A DNA stretch of 64,000 nt, from the NCBI GenBank assembly GCA_963709765.1, contig CAVPXL010000007.1, positions 147,633 through 211,632 on the forward strand. The letters run 5' to 3'. The notes under the pieces are model-generated. The model saw nothing but the letters and a program-made list of their open reading frames with translations, did no database searches and was not told the DNA's origin. Below, piece by piece: positions 17,404 to 25,598 of this stretch (position 1 is the first letter of the stretch; each line of letters begins with the position of its first letter). A program made the position numbers and the translations under genes. Origin of the DNA: Roseitranquillus sp963709765 (lineage in GTDB: Bacteria; Pseudomonadota; Alphaproteobacteria; Rhodobacterales; Rhodobacteraceae).

Positions 17404-19944
17404 TCATCGTCCCTGAAGTTTTGCCCACATCGGGGTGCCGTGGAACAGCCACGGTTGGTAGAGAACCCTGGCGAGGTCGGGCAGGTGAGGACGGTCGTCC
17501 CGTCGGCGGTCTCGCTTCTTCCGGGTGGCTCCGCCCGAGGCTTCCGCCTCTTCGGCATTTTCCGTTTCCTGCCCCAAGCCCTTCGGTTGCGACGGCTGAT
17601 GGACACCCATCCGCATCGCCGGGGTCGTCCGGACGACCTTGTTGGCGCGCCTCTTCGGCACAAAGATCGCCTTGTCCGTGCCCGGCACTGCGAGGCGCCT
17701 CAGTTGATCGACATTCTCTGCCGGACCAGCAGCATCCTCTATAGCGCCTGTCGTTGGGCCTTCCGGTGGTGATGCATCCGCCTCCAGAGGCGTTCTGTAG
17801 GGCCTCCAGTCGAAGAAGTTGTAGTGCACGCACCATATGTTCATCAGGGCGATCAACACGCGCGGATTGTAGGCGGCGCCGTTGATGTATGTGGCGCCCA
17901 CACGAGAGCTGCGACCGCCCGCACGCTGGATGATGCTGACCCGCTCGCGGATGGCGTTCATGAAGGTGGAAGTCGGCTGTATCGTTGCGTGTATGACCCT
18001 TCGGGTGATGGCGGCGCGGAGTTCTGGGTCGTTGATCTCGTCGTCGATGCCGAGCCGTCGATAGGCGGCGCGATAGCGCGGCGACAGGATTGGGAAGCCC
18101 ACGGCTTTGTCGATCTCGTTGGCCGACTGAATGGGTCTATTAACCCACAAGCGGGGAAATGCGGCCGAGGCAAGGTTCGGCCCCACCCACGAGCTTCTCG
18201 ACTGGTCGCTCGGGTCGGTTCGGTAGGCGGGACTCAGGTTCGCGGAAGTCCAGCTCTGTAGTGCTTCCCAGGGCATCAGGTGGGGATGCATCTCGCGCCA
18301 CACCGCGAGGCTCTCCGAAAACTCCGCCTGCTTCTCCCGGATACGGTCGATCGGCGCATCCTTCTTGAACCCGATGACTGCCCATTCGAACCTGTCCGCG
18401 AGGATCTCCTTGCGGAAGATGTGAGGCACGACCCGGGCCATCTGCCCCTCCCTCTCCCCGACGAGGGTGAGCTTGCCGCTGGGGATCATCCACTTGAGGC
18501 AGGCAAGGGACGCTGCTTTCGTGTAGGTATCGCGCGTCATAACGCCATCGAAGGCGTTCCGGCTGTCGCGCTCGTGCTTCACGAAGTTGAACCAGTGATC
18601 GCGCAGGTGCTCGATCTCGTCTGCCCGGGCGCTGGCGGCCTGCGTCGCCATGTAGGCCTCTGGCGAAAGCGCTTCTCCGGCAGCATCGAATGCCTCGGCA
18701 GTCCGCCCCACGAAGTGGCGCAGGCGCTTCTCCGCGGCGGAGAAGAGCGCCGGCTCGTCGAACCGCGCTGTCGGCCGCTGGAAGTGGAGCAGTGGTGCGG
18801 TGAAGGTGCCTTTCGAGTTCCGATACTGCTTGCGAAGCGTCGAGCTCCGAGCGACGCCGAAATAGGCGTCCTCGATGACCTCCAGCGGGTCGATAGTCGG
18901 ATCGAAATCTACATCGCAGCGGAAGACATAGCCCGACCGGATGTCCGCGCTGACAGCGCAGTTCAGTTGCGTGATCTTCCGGTCGATCTTCGTCTGCCAG
19001 TTCACGCCGACGGAGATGTCGTCGTGGGCAATGCGGGTGTGGGTGTATGGCTTTCCGTCCTTGATGCGCTGCCGTTCGACGCGCTTCCGCCACTCCGCAA
19101 GCTGCGCCTGTTCGTATGCCAGGAGGGTCCGCTCCAGCCAGAAGATGCGATCGTAGAGCCTGGACATTCCCGGTTCCGTTTCGCCTCTCGGCGTGCGCAG
19201 GATGCGCCGGATGTCGTGAAGACCGGTGCCGTTGGCCAGAAGCGACAAGATCTCGATGTTCTCATTGCGCTTCTTCTGGCGACGATGCTCGCTCGAGACC
19301 GTGAAGCGGGCGCCAGGCAGTCCCTTGCAGGGCTTGTGGATCACGCGGACGGAGCGCGCACGCGGCACAGATCCCTTCTTGTGGCCGACCTTTCGCGACG
19401 GTTTGCCGTTGGCCCCATTGAAAATGAACTCTTCGGGCTTTTCCAGGTAGGCGGTGCCGCAGTTGCCGCAGAAGGGACCCTCCGAGGCACCGTTCTGGAC
19501 CCATAGTCGATGTCGCTCTTCTTCGTAGGCCTCGTTCGAAATCAGCCTCGTCCGAACGCCGCATTCCGAGTTCGCTCGGAGGTGCTGACAAATCAGGACC
19601 CGACCATCATTCCAGGCCCGCGGATCGCCAGAGAACTCGAAAGCATCGGTCTCTCGATGGAGGTTGTCGCCGCTTTCTGTCTCGATCTTGTAGCGACCGA
19701 CGCCACGCGCGATCGTGGGGTCGGCCATGGCGGCCTTCAGTCGCTTCTCGGCCGCGCCACGCCCCACAAAAGCGTGCTTCGCCGGAGCCGGTTCGATCCC
19801 GTAGTTACCGCAGTCGGGATCACCGCAGCAGTTGAGATTTGTATCGCCCGAGACGCGAGGGTATACTTGCGCGAGCGTGAGGTTCTCCAGGCTCTTCACC
19901 TTGTCCGGTCCTTTCGTCCGTTGCTGGGTCAAGAGCTCGCGCAC
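17404..19944 (-). CDS. large zinc-ribbon transposase
   Basis: Single gene of the insertion sequence, 846 residues from GTG at 19944. GTG at 19899, which has AAAGGAC upstream, is an equally good start. The N-terminal ~190 residues carry three Cys clusters (CCGDPDCGNYG; CQHLRANSECG; CGNCGTAY), and then KPCKG. A helix-turn-helix-like stretch follows (IEILSLLANGTGLHDIRRIL). A candidate DDE core contains HDDISVGVNW and RCDVDFDPTID (catalytic acids not proven). The C-terminal tail is basic and disordered (KKRDRRRDDRP). The Cys-HTH order recalls IS1 InsA and ISL3 proteins. Both terminal inverted repeats flank it, supporting the transposase call. Frame intact, so possibly active. Confidence 0.8.
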   Translation of the reverse strand: MRELLTQQRTKGPDKVKSLENLTLAQVYPRVSGDTNLNCCGDPDCGNYGIEPAPAKHAFVGRGAAEKRLKAAMADPTIARGVGRYKIETESGDNLHRETDAFEFSGDPRAWNDGRVLICQHLRANSECGVRTRLISNEAYEEERHRLWVQNGASEGPFCGNCGTAYLEKPEEFIFNGANGKPSRKVGHKKGSVPRARSVRVIHKPCKGLPGARFTVSSEHRRQKKRNENIEILSLLANGTGLHDIRRILRTPRGETEPGMSRLYDRIFWLERTLLAYEQAQLAEWRKRVERQRIKDGKPYTHTRIAHDDISVGVNWQTKIDRKITQLNCAVSADIRSGYVFRCDVDFDPTIDPLEVIEDAYFGVARSSTLRKQYRNSKGTFTAPLLHFQRPTARFDEPALFSAAEKRLRHFVGRTAEAFDAAGEALSPEAYMATQAASARADEIEHLRDHWFNFVKHERDSRNAFDGVMTRDTYTKAASLACLKWMIPSGKLTLVGEREGQMARVVPHIFRKEILADRFEWAVIGFKKDAPIDRIREKQAEFSESLAVWREMHPHLMPWEALQSWTSANLSPAYRTDPSDQSRSSWVGPNLASAAFPRLWVNRPIQSANEIDKAVGFPILSPRYRAAYRRLGIDDEINDPELRAAITRRVIHATIQPTSTFMNAIRERVSIIQRAGGRSSRVGATYINGAAYNPRVLIALMNIWCVHYNFFDWRPYRTPLEADASPPEGPTTGAIEDAAGPAENVDQLRRLAVPGTDKAIFVPKRRANKVVRTTPAMRMGVHQPSQPKGLGQETENAEEAEASGGATRKKRDRRRDDRPHLPDLARVLYQPWLFHGTPMWAKLQGR

Positions 19945-19951
19945 CTCTAAG

Positions 19952-19970
19952 ATTGGCCAGTCTGGCCAAT
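19952..19970. promoter_or_regulatory. 19-bp perfect palindrome upstream of transposase
   Basis: ATTGGCCAG, a central T, then CTGGCCAAT, 8 bases upstream of the first possible transposase start. With a one-base loop it is a poor hairpin, so it reads better as a protein-binding site, perhaps for autoregulation. Confidence 0.5.
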
Positions 19971-20004
19971 GACGAAATCAAGCGGGCGCAAATGGGCGCT
20001 CGCC

Positions 20005-20026
20005 GCGGGAAGTTCGAACTTCCCGC
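20005..20026. promoter_or_regulatory. 22-bp perfect palindrome in the IS promoter region
   Basis: Perfect inverted repeat centred on TTCGAA, with arms GCGGGAAG and CTTCCCGC. It lies inside the element between the right end and the transposase start, where the transposase promoter should be. It may bind the transposase or a host regulator. Confidence 0.5.
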
Positions 20027-20075
20027 CAGTTCGCCTCTGATGGCGGAAAAATCAGACGAGATTAGGGCGGAAGAA

Positions 20076-20107
20076 CAAAAGCCTGCCAACCTCTCGGTCG
20101 GCAGGCT
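20076..20107 (-). terminator. inward-facing terminator at right IS end
   Basis: Stem AGCCTGCC / GGCAGGCT (20080-20087 and 20100-20107) with a 12-base loop. Read on the minus strand it is followed by TTTTGTTCTT. It would stop transcription entering from the cytochrome operon. Confidence 0.62.
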
Positions 20108-20113
20108 GTCAGG

Positions 20114-20143
20114 GCTCGTGTCCTACAGTGCGGAATGGCTCCC
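20114..20143 (-). repeat. right terminal inverted repeat
   Basis: Read on the minus strand it begins GGGAGCCATTCCG and contains TGTAGGACACG; partner of 17338-17367. Confidence 0.82.
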
Positions 20144-20206
20144 AAGTGGGCGGGGGCAGCTCGGGCCAAAGGGACAGTCGTCCCTGGTATCCCGATCGGC
20201 TCCGGC

Positions 20207-20863
20207 TCAGGGGGTGTCGCCGGGGCCGGGCCCGCGCTTGTCGCCGGTGACCATGGCGCGGGCGAGGTTCTCGTGATGCCGGAACGACGCCAGCACCACC
20301 CCGCCGACATGCAGCGCCACCAGCAGCAGCATCAGGTTGGCGAAGACCTCGTGCAGCTCCTCGAGCCCCACTCCGCCGCTCTCGCCGTATGCGCCGGCCT
20401 CGTCGGCCCGGGCGGACGCCACGATCTGCGGCATCTCGGGCAGCATCGCCACGCGCGAAGGTTCGGCCATGAGCCAGCCTGTCAGCGCCGTGCCCGAGAG
20501 TGTCACGAGCAGCGCCACGATCATGGCGGCGCCTGCCGGGTTGTGGCCGAGATAGCGCCGCTCCTTCCCCCGCACCATGTCGCCCAGATATGACAGCGTA
20601 GCGCGGGGACCCTTCAAGAACTGGGCGAAGCGCGCATATCGGCCTCCGACCAGCCCCCAGACAAGCCGGAACGCGACGAGACCCGCGACCACGTAGCCCG
20701 CGATCTCGTGGATGGTGGACAACTCCTCCGCGGTCAGCCAGGCCACCGTGAAGGCGGCAACGAGGCTCCAGTGAAAAAGGCGCACAAGCGGATCCCAGAC
20801 CCGCACCTTGCCGGGCGCGCTTGTTTCCATCTGCGGTGCCTCATTTGTGGCGGTATCAGTCAT
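20207..20863 (-). CDS. cytochrome b561-type membrane protein
   Basis: Di-haem-type membrane cytochrome, 218 residues. It has the family opening VRVWDPLVRLFHWSLV (first haem His), four helices, HEIAGYVVAGLVAFRLVWG, and a late LHEVFANLMLLLVALHVGGV carrying two more His. The ATG at 20863 has GGGAGG just upstream and overlaps the PepSY stop by 8 bases; the longer frame has no better start. It probably passes electrons between the quinone pool or the PepSY-reductase and periplasmic partners. The insertion sequence lies 63 bases downstream. Confidence 0.9.
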   Translation of the reverse strand: MTDTATNEAPQMETSAPGKVRVWDPLVRLFHWSLVAAFTVAWLTAEELSTIHEIAGYVVAGLVAFRLVWGLVGGRYARFAQFLKGPRATLSYLGDMVRGKERRYLGHNPAGAAMIVALLVTLSGTALTGWLMAEPSRVAMLPEMPQIVASARADEAGAYGESGGVGLEELHEVFANLMLLLVALHVGGVVLASFRHHENLARAMVTGDKRGPGPGDTP

Positions 20864-21185
20864 CGTCGCCTCCCTCGCGGTCGCGGCCCTGATCCTGTTT
20901 CGGACGATCCTCATCTTCGCCCTCGTATTCCAGCTCGATCACCTGAAGCGTGGCGGGATGAACCGTCACCTCGATCTGGCGACCCTCGGCGTCGCGTCCG
21001 TTGATCTCGTAGCAGCCGTCGTCGATCTTGATGCGGCGCACAGTCCAGCCGTTCTCTTCGGCCAGCCGCGCAATGGCATGCCGTGGCTGCCAGTCCGTCA
21101 TCGGAACGAAGCAATCGTCGTCCGCCAGAGCCACCCCGGCCGGGAAGCCCGCGAGAAAGCCGATAATTGTCAATGCTTTCTTCAT
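20856..21185 (-). CDS. exported PepSY-domain protein
   Basis: Small (109 residues) periplasmic protein: signal peptide MKKALTIIGFLAGFPAGVALA, then a PepSY-like domain (RHAIARLAEENGWTVRRIKIDDGCYEINGRD, VTVHPATLQVIELE) and an acidic tail. AGGAG precedes the ATG. Such proteins are typically encoded beside cytochrome b561 and an OmpR-type two-component system, as here. It is divergent from the response regulator across the operator at 21237-21285. Confidence 0.88.
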   Translation of the reverse strand: MKKALTIIGFLAGFPAGVALADDDCFVPMTDWQPRHAIARLAEENGWTVRRIKIDDGCYEINGRDAEGRQIEVTVHPATLQVIELEYEGEDEDRPKQDQGRDREGGDDD

Positions 21186-21236
21186 GAGCCAAACTCCTCG
21201 CTGCGGCCATCTCGATGCACTCGATGCGCGGCGAAG

Positions 21237-21285
21237 CTGACAGGAGCCTGAAGCGCCTGGGCTGGCAGCGTCAGCTTTGCGTCAG
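21237..21285. promoter_or_regulatory. second copy of the paired 11-bp-period operator
   Basis: CTGACAGGAGCCTGA (21237-21251) and TCAGCTTTGCGTCAG (21271-21285), again 19 bases apart. TCAGCTT...TCAG matches the 17298 copy at 12 of 15 positions. It lies in the divergent promoter region, 52 bases from the PepSY start and 46 bases from the response regulator start, so it can serve both directions. Candidate site for the response regulator encoded next to it. Confidence 0.7.
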
Positions 21286-21330
21286 CCGGACGGATGATGG
21301 AGGGTCATCGGGAAAGGGTCGAAACCAGCC

Positions 21331-21990
21331 ATGCGCATCCTGCTGATCGAGGACGATACGGTTCTGGGCGCCGCCGTGCGTGACCAGATCGCCAGCGACG
21401 GCCAGTCGGTGGACTGGGTCACGCGGCTGGATGCGGCAGGGGATGCCATGGCCGGGGCCTCCTACGATCTGGTGCTGCTCGACCTGATGCTGCCGGACGG
21501 CCGCGGTATCGGCTTCCTGAAGGGCGCGCGCGCGCGGGGCGACGTGACGCCGGTGATCATCCTGACCGCGCTCGACCAGGTATCAGACCGGATCGAAGGG
21601 CTGAACGCCGGCGCTGACGACTATCTCGTGAAGCCGTTCGATCTTTCCGAACTGTCGGCGCGGATCGGCTCTGTCGCGCGGCGCTACTCCGGCAATCCCA
21701 ACCCGATCGTCACCCATGGGTCACTCGAGATCGACCTCGCCGCACGCAGCATCCGCCGTGACGGCAAGCCGGTCCAGTTGACCGCCCGCGAGTGGGCCCT
21801 CTTCGAGGCGTTCCTCTCCCGCCCTGGCCAGCTTCTGTCCAGGGCGCAGCTGGAGGACAAGCTTTATGCCTTCGACTCCGAGATCGAGAGCAACACGATC
21901 GAGGTCCATGTCAGCCGGCTGCGCAAGAAGCTCGGGCCGCAGGTCATCGAGACAGAGCGCGGCATGGGCTACCGCCTGGGCGCGCCATGA
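21331..21990 (+). CDS. OmpR/PhoB-family response regulator
   Basis: 219 residues. Receiver domain with acidic pair E7/D8/D9, phospho-acceptor Asp51 in LLDLMLPDG, and the Lys in YLVKPFD. The C-terminal winged helix (~125-219) ends ETERGMGYRLGAP. Its stop overlaps the kinase ATG. Position between the PepSY/cytochrome genes and its kinase, plus the shared operators at 17264 and 21237, suggest it controls itself and both halves of the redox cluster (inferred). Probable signal: redox state, metal or cation stress. Confidence 0.94.
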   Translation: MRILLIEDDTVLGAAVRDQIASDGQSVDWVTRLDAAGDAMAGASYDLVLLDLMLPDGRGIGFLKGARARGDVTPVIILTALDQVSDRIEGLNAGADDYLVKPFDLSELSARIGSVARRYSGNPNPIVTHGSLEIDLAARSIRRDGKPVQLTAREWALFEAFLSRPGQLLSRAQLEDKLYAFDSEIESNTIEVHVSRLRKKLGPQVIETERGMGYRLGAP

Positions 21991-23351
21991 GGCTGCCGCG
22001 CAGCCTTCAGGCCCGTCTCGGGTTGTCCCTTGGCATTCTGCTGACGGTCCTGTGGATTGCCGCCGCTTCTGTGACGACCCTGATCTTGCGGCAGGAAATG
22101 GACGAAATCTTCGACTTCGCACTCCAGGAGACGGCACAGCGCCTTCTGCCGCTTGCCGTTGTCGATATCGTCGGCCGAGATGACGACGGAATCGCCCAAC
22201 GCCTCGGGGTGATCCGCGAGCACGACGAGTTCTTCACGTACATCGTCCGCGACGCGCAGGGGCGCATCCTGCTGCAATCGCACTCCGCAGATCCGGCGGT
22301 CTTTCCGGCCTATGACGGGCCGGGCTTCCGACAGACCGCAACCCACAGGCTCTACAACGACGACGCGCTGCAAGGCAGCATCCGGATCACGATCGCCGAA
22401 CCGCTTGAGCACCGGGAGATGGTTGCGCGCGAAATCCAGATCGGTCTCGGGTGGCCGCTTCTGATCGTGATCCCTGTTGCCCTGCTTGCCATCATACTCG
22501 CGGTGCGGGCGAGTCTCGGATCATTGCGCCGCTTTCGGGAGCGGCTGGAGGCGCGCGATGCGCGTGATTTGTCACCCGTTCCGGCAGAGGATGTTCCTGC
22601 CGAAATCGCGCCGATGGCGGGCACCCTGAACGATCTGCTGGTGCGCCTGAAAGAGGCCTTCGAGGCCGAACGCAGCTTCGCCGCCAATGCCGCGCACGAA
22701 TTGCGAACGCCGGTCGCAGGCGCCATTGCCCAGGCGCAGCGTCTTCAGTCTGAAACCTCCGATCCCGCCGCCGGGGCGCGGGCGGCTGAAATCGAGGGCA
22801 CGCTCAAGCGACTTGCGCGGTTGTCCGAACGCCTCATGCAGCTCGCGCGGGCCGAAGGCGGACAGCTTCGCCAGGACCGAACCTCGGATCTGAGACCCGT
22901 CGCACGCGTCGTGGTCGAGGATATCGCCCGCGCGGGAGCGCCTGAGCGCATCGCGCTGGGGTTGCCGGAGACACCGGTGATGTCGGACCTCGATCCGGAC
23001 GCCTTCGGGATATTGTGTCGAAACCTGGTGGAGAACGCCCTGCGTCACGGCTCGGACTCCGCCCCGGTCGAGGTGACCCTGACATCGGATGGACAGTTGA
23101 TCGTTGCGAACCAAGGGCCCGTCCTGTCGCCCGACACTCTGGACCGTCTGACGGCCCGCTTCGAGCGCGCGGGTGCAAGCACTGACGGCAGCGGACTGGG
23201 CCTCGCCATCGTTGCCGCCATTGCCGAGCGCATCGGGAGCCCGCTGATACTTACATCACCGCGTCCGGGCGCGTCCTCGGGATTTCAAGCCTCCGTCAAG
23301 CTGCCGACGGATGTTTCGAATGCATCCACGCACACCTCCGCAACGCGTTGA
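21987..23351 (+). CDS. sensor histidine kinase
   Basis: 454-residue membrane kinase paired with the upstream regulator by an ATGA overlap. TM1 ~12-34, a periplasmic sensor of ~120 residues, TM2 ~155-175, then a HAMP-like linker. The H-box is NAAHELRTPVAG, the N-box NLVENALRHG, the G-box GSGLGLAIV. The ATP lid is short and lacks a classical DxGxG, reading VANQGPVLSP instead, which deserves a check of ATP binding. About 250 bases follow before the next gene, without a clear feature. Confidence 0.93.
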   Translation: MRLPRSLQARLGLSLGILLTVLWIAAASVTTLILRQEMDEIFDFALQETAQRLLPLAVVDIVGRDDDGIAQRLGVIREHDEFFTYIVRDAQGRILLQSHSADPAVFPAYDGPGFRQTATHRLYNDDALQGSIRITIAEPLEHREMVAREIQIGLGWPLLIVIPVALLAIILAVRASLGSLRRFRERLEARDARDLSPVPAEDVPAEIAPMAGTLNDLLVRLKEAFEAERSFAANAAHELRTPVAGAIAQAQRLQSETSDPAAGARAAEIEGTLKRLARLSERLMQLARAEGGQLRQDRTSDLRPVARVVVEDIARAGAPERIALGLPETPVMSDLDPDAFGILCRNLVENALRHGSDSAPVEVTLTSDGQLIVANQGPVLSPDTLDRLTARFERAGASTDGSGLGLAIVAAIAERIGSPLILTSPRPGASSGFQASVKLPTDVSNASTHTSATR

Positions 23352-23603
23352 ACAGAGCGTTTAGGGCGAAAGGGCAAGGCCAGCGGCAGCCGTCCTTCTG
23401 CGCCAGCGAAATTGCGAGGAAGATCATCGAGATCGGGATCTCGGCCGCTTCGTACATGATTTCGCAAAACTGCGGCGGTGAAGATCGCGCGAAAGACGTT
23501 GATGTCGTCAAGAGAGGGGCCAAGACGCCGGCCTCCGACGCCCCCAAGCGTCAGCCTCCTGCCGGTCGGGTTGCATCGCTGCATTCCTGCGATGACGTCC
23601 GCG

Positions 23604-25598
23604 CTACGGCAACGCGACGACGGTGGGCCCCGCACCGGCGATCGCCGCCACGCTCGCCCCCAGCACGGGGCGGGGGATTGTTGCCTGCTCTGCGGCCGTG
23701 TCGTCGTTCATCCAGTAAAGAGGATCCTCCACGGCGATGGTGCCGACGAAGACGACCCTGCCATCGGGCGACCGATAGCCGCTCCGCCAGAACCGGGCGT
23801 GCATCCTGCCCGCCTCGTTGGGCATGGAATACCCGAGGTCGTTCGGGCGGCCGTCCCAATATGTGGGAAAGACCAGGGGCACCGGCGCAGCACTCCCCCT
23901 CCAGTATGCCATTGCCCCGCGCACGAGCCGCGTCGGGCCCGGGGTCGGCGCCGCTTGCCAGCCCGCGGCGGCCATCGCCTCGGCAAGCGCGTCGCGACCG
24001 GTCGCCTGGACGAGGACATTGATCTGCTGTCGGTCCGCGCCAAGCATGGTCTGGGTCATCCGGGGCAGTGTGCCGGACGCGAAAAGCGCCTGCGCGTCGG
24101 CAATCGTCGCGCGCAGTGGAGTAACCGGCAGGTTGAGCGGCCTGGACACGATGGAGGCCACCGCGACGGCGCAGACGAGGGCAAGACCCACGGTGGCCGC
24201 CGCCGTCTTGGCCCGCGTCCTCGACGCAATGGGGGGTGCGCCGGCGCGATCCTGCCGCCAGGCGCAGAATGCGACACCGAGGATCAGCCAGAGAGCCCCG
24301 ACGAGGTATCCGTTGAGCACGTCCGAAAGGTAGTGCTCGATGAGATAGACCCGGCTTAGCCCGATCAGGAAGGCGACGGTGACTGCGGCGACGGCCGCCA
24401 CCGACGACGAAAGAAGGCGCGTCCGCCACGCCAGGTAGAAGAGCATCCCCCAGATCGCGACGGACGCTGCGGCGTGCCCGCTCGGGAAACTGCCCGATGT
24501 CTCGGCGAAGTATCCCAGGAGCGAGCGCGGGCGGCCGAAGAAGCTCTTCAGCAGCGTCACCGTGATCTGGTTTCCGATCACCGTGATCCAGAGCCCGGTC
24601 AGGAGCTCGAAGCGACGCAGGGAGAGGAGCGCTGCGCTGGCGCCGAGCAACAGGACGGCGACCACCCTCCACCCGCCGAACTGGGTGATCCAGCCGAAGG
24701 CGGCGACCAGTCGCGGATCGCGAAGCACATAGAGCAGGTTGGCGAGCCGGTCGTCGAGCGTCGCGCCCGTCCCGGCGCTCATGAAGTCGTAGACCGAGTC
24801 GAGGTAGACCCCGAAAAGATAGAGAAAGAGGACAGCGAGGACGGTCGCGGTCAGGCCGAAGAACTCGGCCGTCTCGAACCGCGCCAGGACCAGAGCGGAG
24901 AGACGTGGGTATCGCGCCGCGAGGCGTCGGACGGGCCGGCTGTAGAACAGGTGTCGCAGCCCTGCCTGAACGATCGCGAAGACGAGGGGAAGCGCGCGAC
25001 GGATGCGGCCCGCGATGAACCACAGGAGCGCAAGGACCCCGAGGACGCCCGCCGAGAACGCCAGGAGACGTGGAGCGGCGGCCCCGAGCGTCCCCAGCGC
25101 TCCGCTCGCGACGTACCCGATGGCAGGGTGGACAAGCCCGTAGACCACGGCGCTGGTGGCGTTCCAGAGGATGAACCGGCGCCGATCCATTCCGGCAAGG
25201 GCGGCCGCGAACGGGACGAAAGCCGAGACCGGCCCGAGAAACCGGCCGACGAGGATGGCGAACCCGCCGCGTCGCGCCAGGAGCTCTCGTGCCCGCACTG
25301 CCTGGGCGGATGTGGCGAGGCCGCGCCGGTGCCCGAGGCCGCGCGCCGCGAGCCGTCCTGTATGGAAGCTGATCTCGCTTCCGACGAAAGTTCCGACAGC
25401 GACGAACCAGGCGAGATCGAAGAAGTCGATGACGCCCTGATGCACCAGAACCCCTCCGGCCAGCACGGCAAGCGAGCCGGGGACAATCAGCCCCGTCGGG
25501 ACAACCGCCTCGAGCAGCGCGAAGAGCGCGATGATCCAGTAGGTCCAGACCCCGAGCGACTGGAATGATGGCAGGAGTTGATCGAGCGAATGTGGCAC
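23604..25598 (-). CDS. DedA-PAP2-LssY fusion membrane protein
   Basis: 664-residue membrane protein from GTG at 25598, where GGAAG lies upstream and the family N-terminus VPHSLDQLLPSFQSLG begins. The longer frame upstream is Arg/Pro-rich noise. Three parts: a DedA/SNARE-associated domain (~1-200; VPGSLAVLAGG, GRFLGPVSAFVPF), a PAP2 phosphatase (KSFFGRPRS, GSFPSGHAAAS, SRVYLIEHYLSD, all catalytic motifs present), and a C-terminal LssY-like domain (~500-650). It probably handles undecaprenyl- or phosphatidyl-phosphates at the outer face of the inner membrane. Monocistronic. Confidence 0.9.
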   Translation of the reverse strand: MPHSLDQLLPSFQSLGVWTYWIIALFALLEAVVPTGLIVPGSLAVLAGGVLVHQGVIDFFDLAWFVAVGTFVGSEISFHTGRLAARGLGHRRGLATSAQAVRARELLARRGGFAILVGRFLGPVSAFVPFAAALAGMDRRRFILWNATSAVVYGLVHPAIGYVASGALGTLGAAAPRLLAFSAGVLGVLALLWFIAGRIRRALPLVFAIVQAGLRHLFYSRPVRRLAARYPRLSALVLARFETAEFFGLTATVLAVLFLYLFGVYLDSVYDFMSAGTGATLDDRLANLLYVLRDPRLVAAFGWITQFGGWRVVAVLLLGASAALLSLRRFELLTGLWITVIGNQITVTLLKSFFGRPRSLLGYFAETSGSFPSGHAAASVAIWGMLFYLAWRTRLLSSSVAAVAAVTVAFLIGLSRVYLIEHYLSDVLNGYLVGALWLILGVAFCAWRQDRAGAPPIASRTRAKTAAATVGLALVCAVAVASIVSRPLNLPVTPLRATIADAQALFASGTLPRMTQTMLGADRQQINVLVQATGRDALAEAMAAAGWQAAPTPGPTRLVRGAMAYWRGSAAPVPLVFPTYWDGRPNDLGYSMPNEAGRMHARFWRSGYRSPDGRVVFVGTIAVEDPLYWMNDDTAAEQATIPRPVLGASVAAIAGAGPTVVALP

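Larger units (their letters stand above)
17338..20143 (-). mobile_element. insertion sequence with ~30-bp imperfect terminal inverted repeats
   Basis: Element of 2806 bp carrying one large transposase gene. Both ends start GGGAGCCA and share TCCG and TGTAGGACACG at the same offsets (about 25 of 30 positions match). The flanks on both sides carry AAG (17335-17337 and 20144-20146), a possible 3-bp target duplication. It sits between the promoter of the ApbE operon and the 3' end of the cytochrome gene, splitting one redox locus. Family not assigned: the transposase has zinc-ribbon and helix-turn-helix elements reminiscent of IS1/ISL3/IS1595-type proteins but is far longer. Confidence 0.82.

Noticed and set aside
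19785..19800. tRNA-like GGTTCGATCCC T-loop (also near 27465)
   Set aside because: Both lie inside coding genes and no acceptor or anticodon stem can be built around them.
23285..23603. Short frames after the histidine kinase as a transposase relic
   Set aside because: No transposase motif or flanking repeats found.
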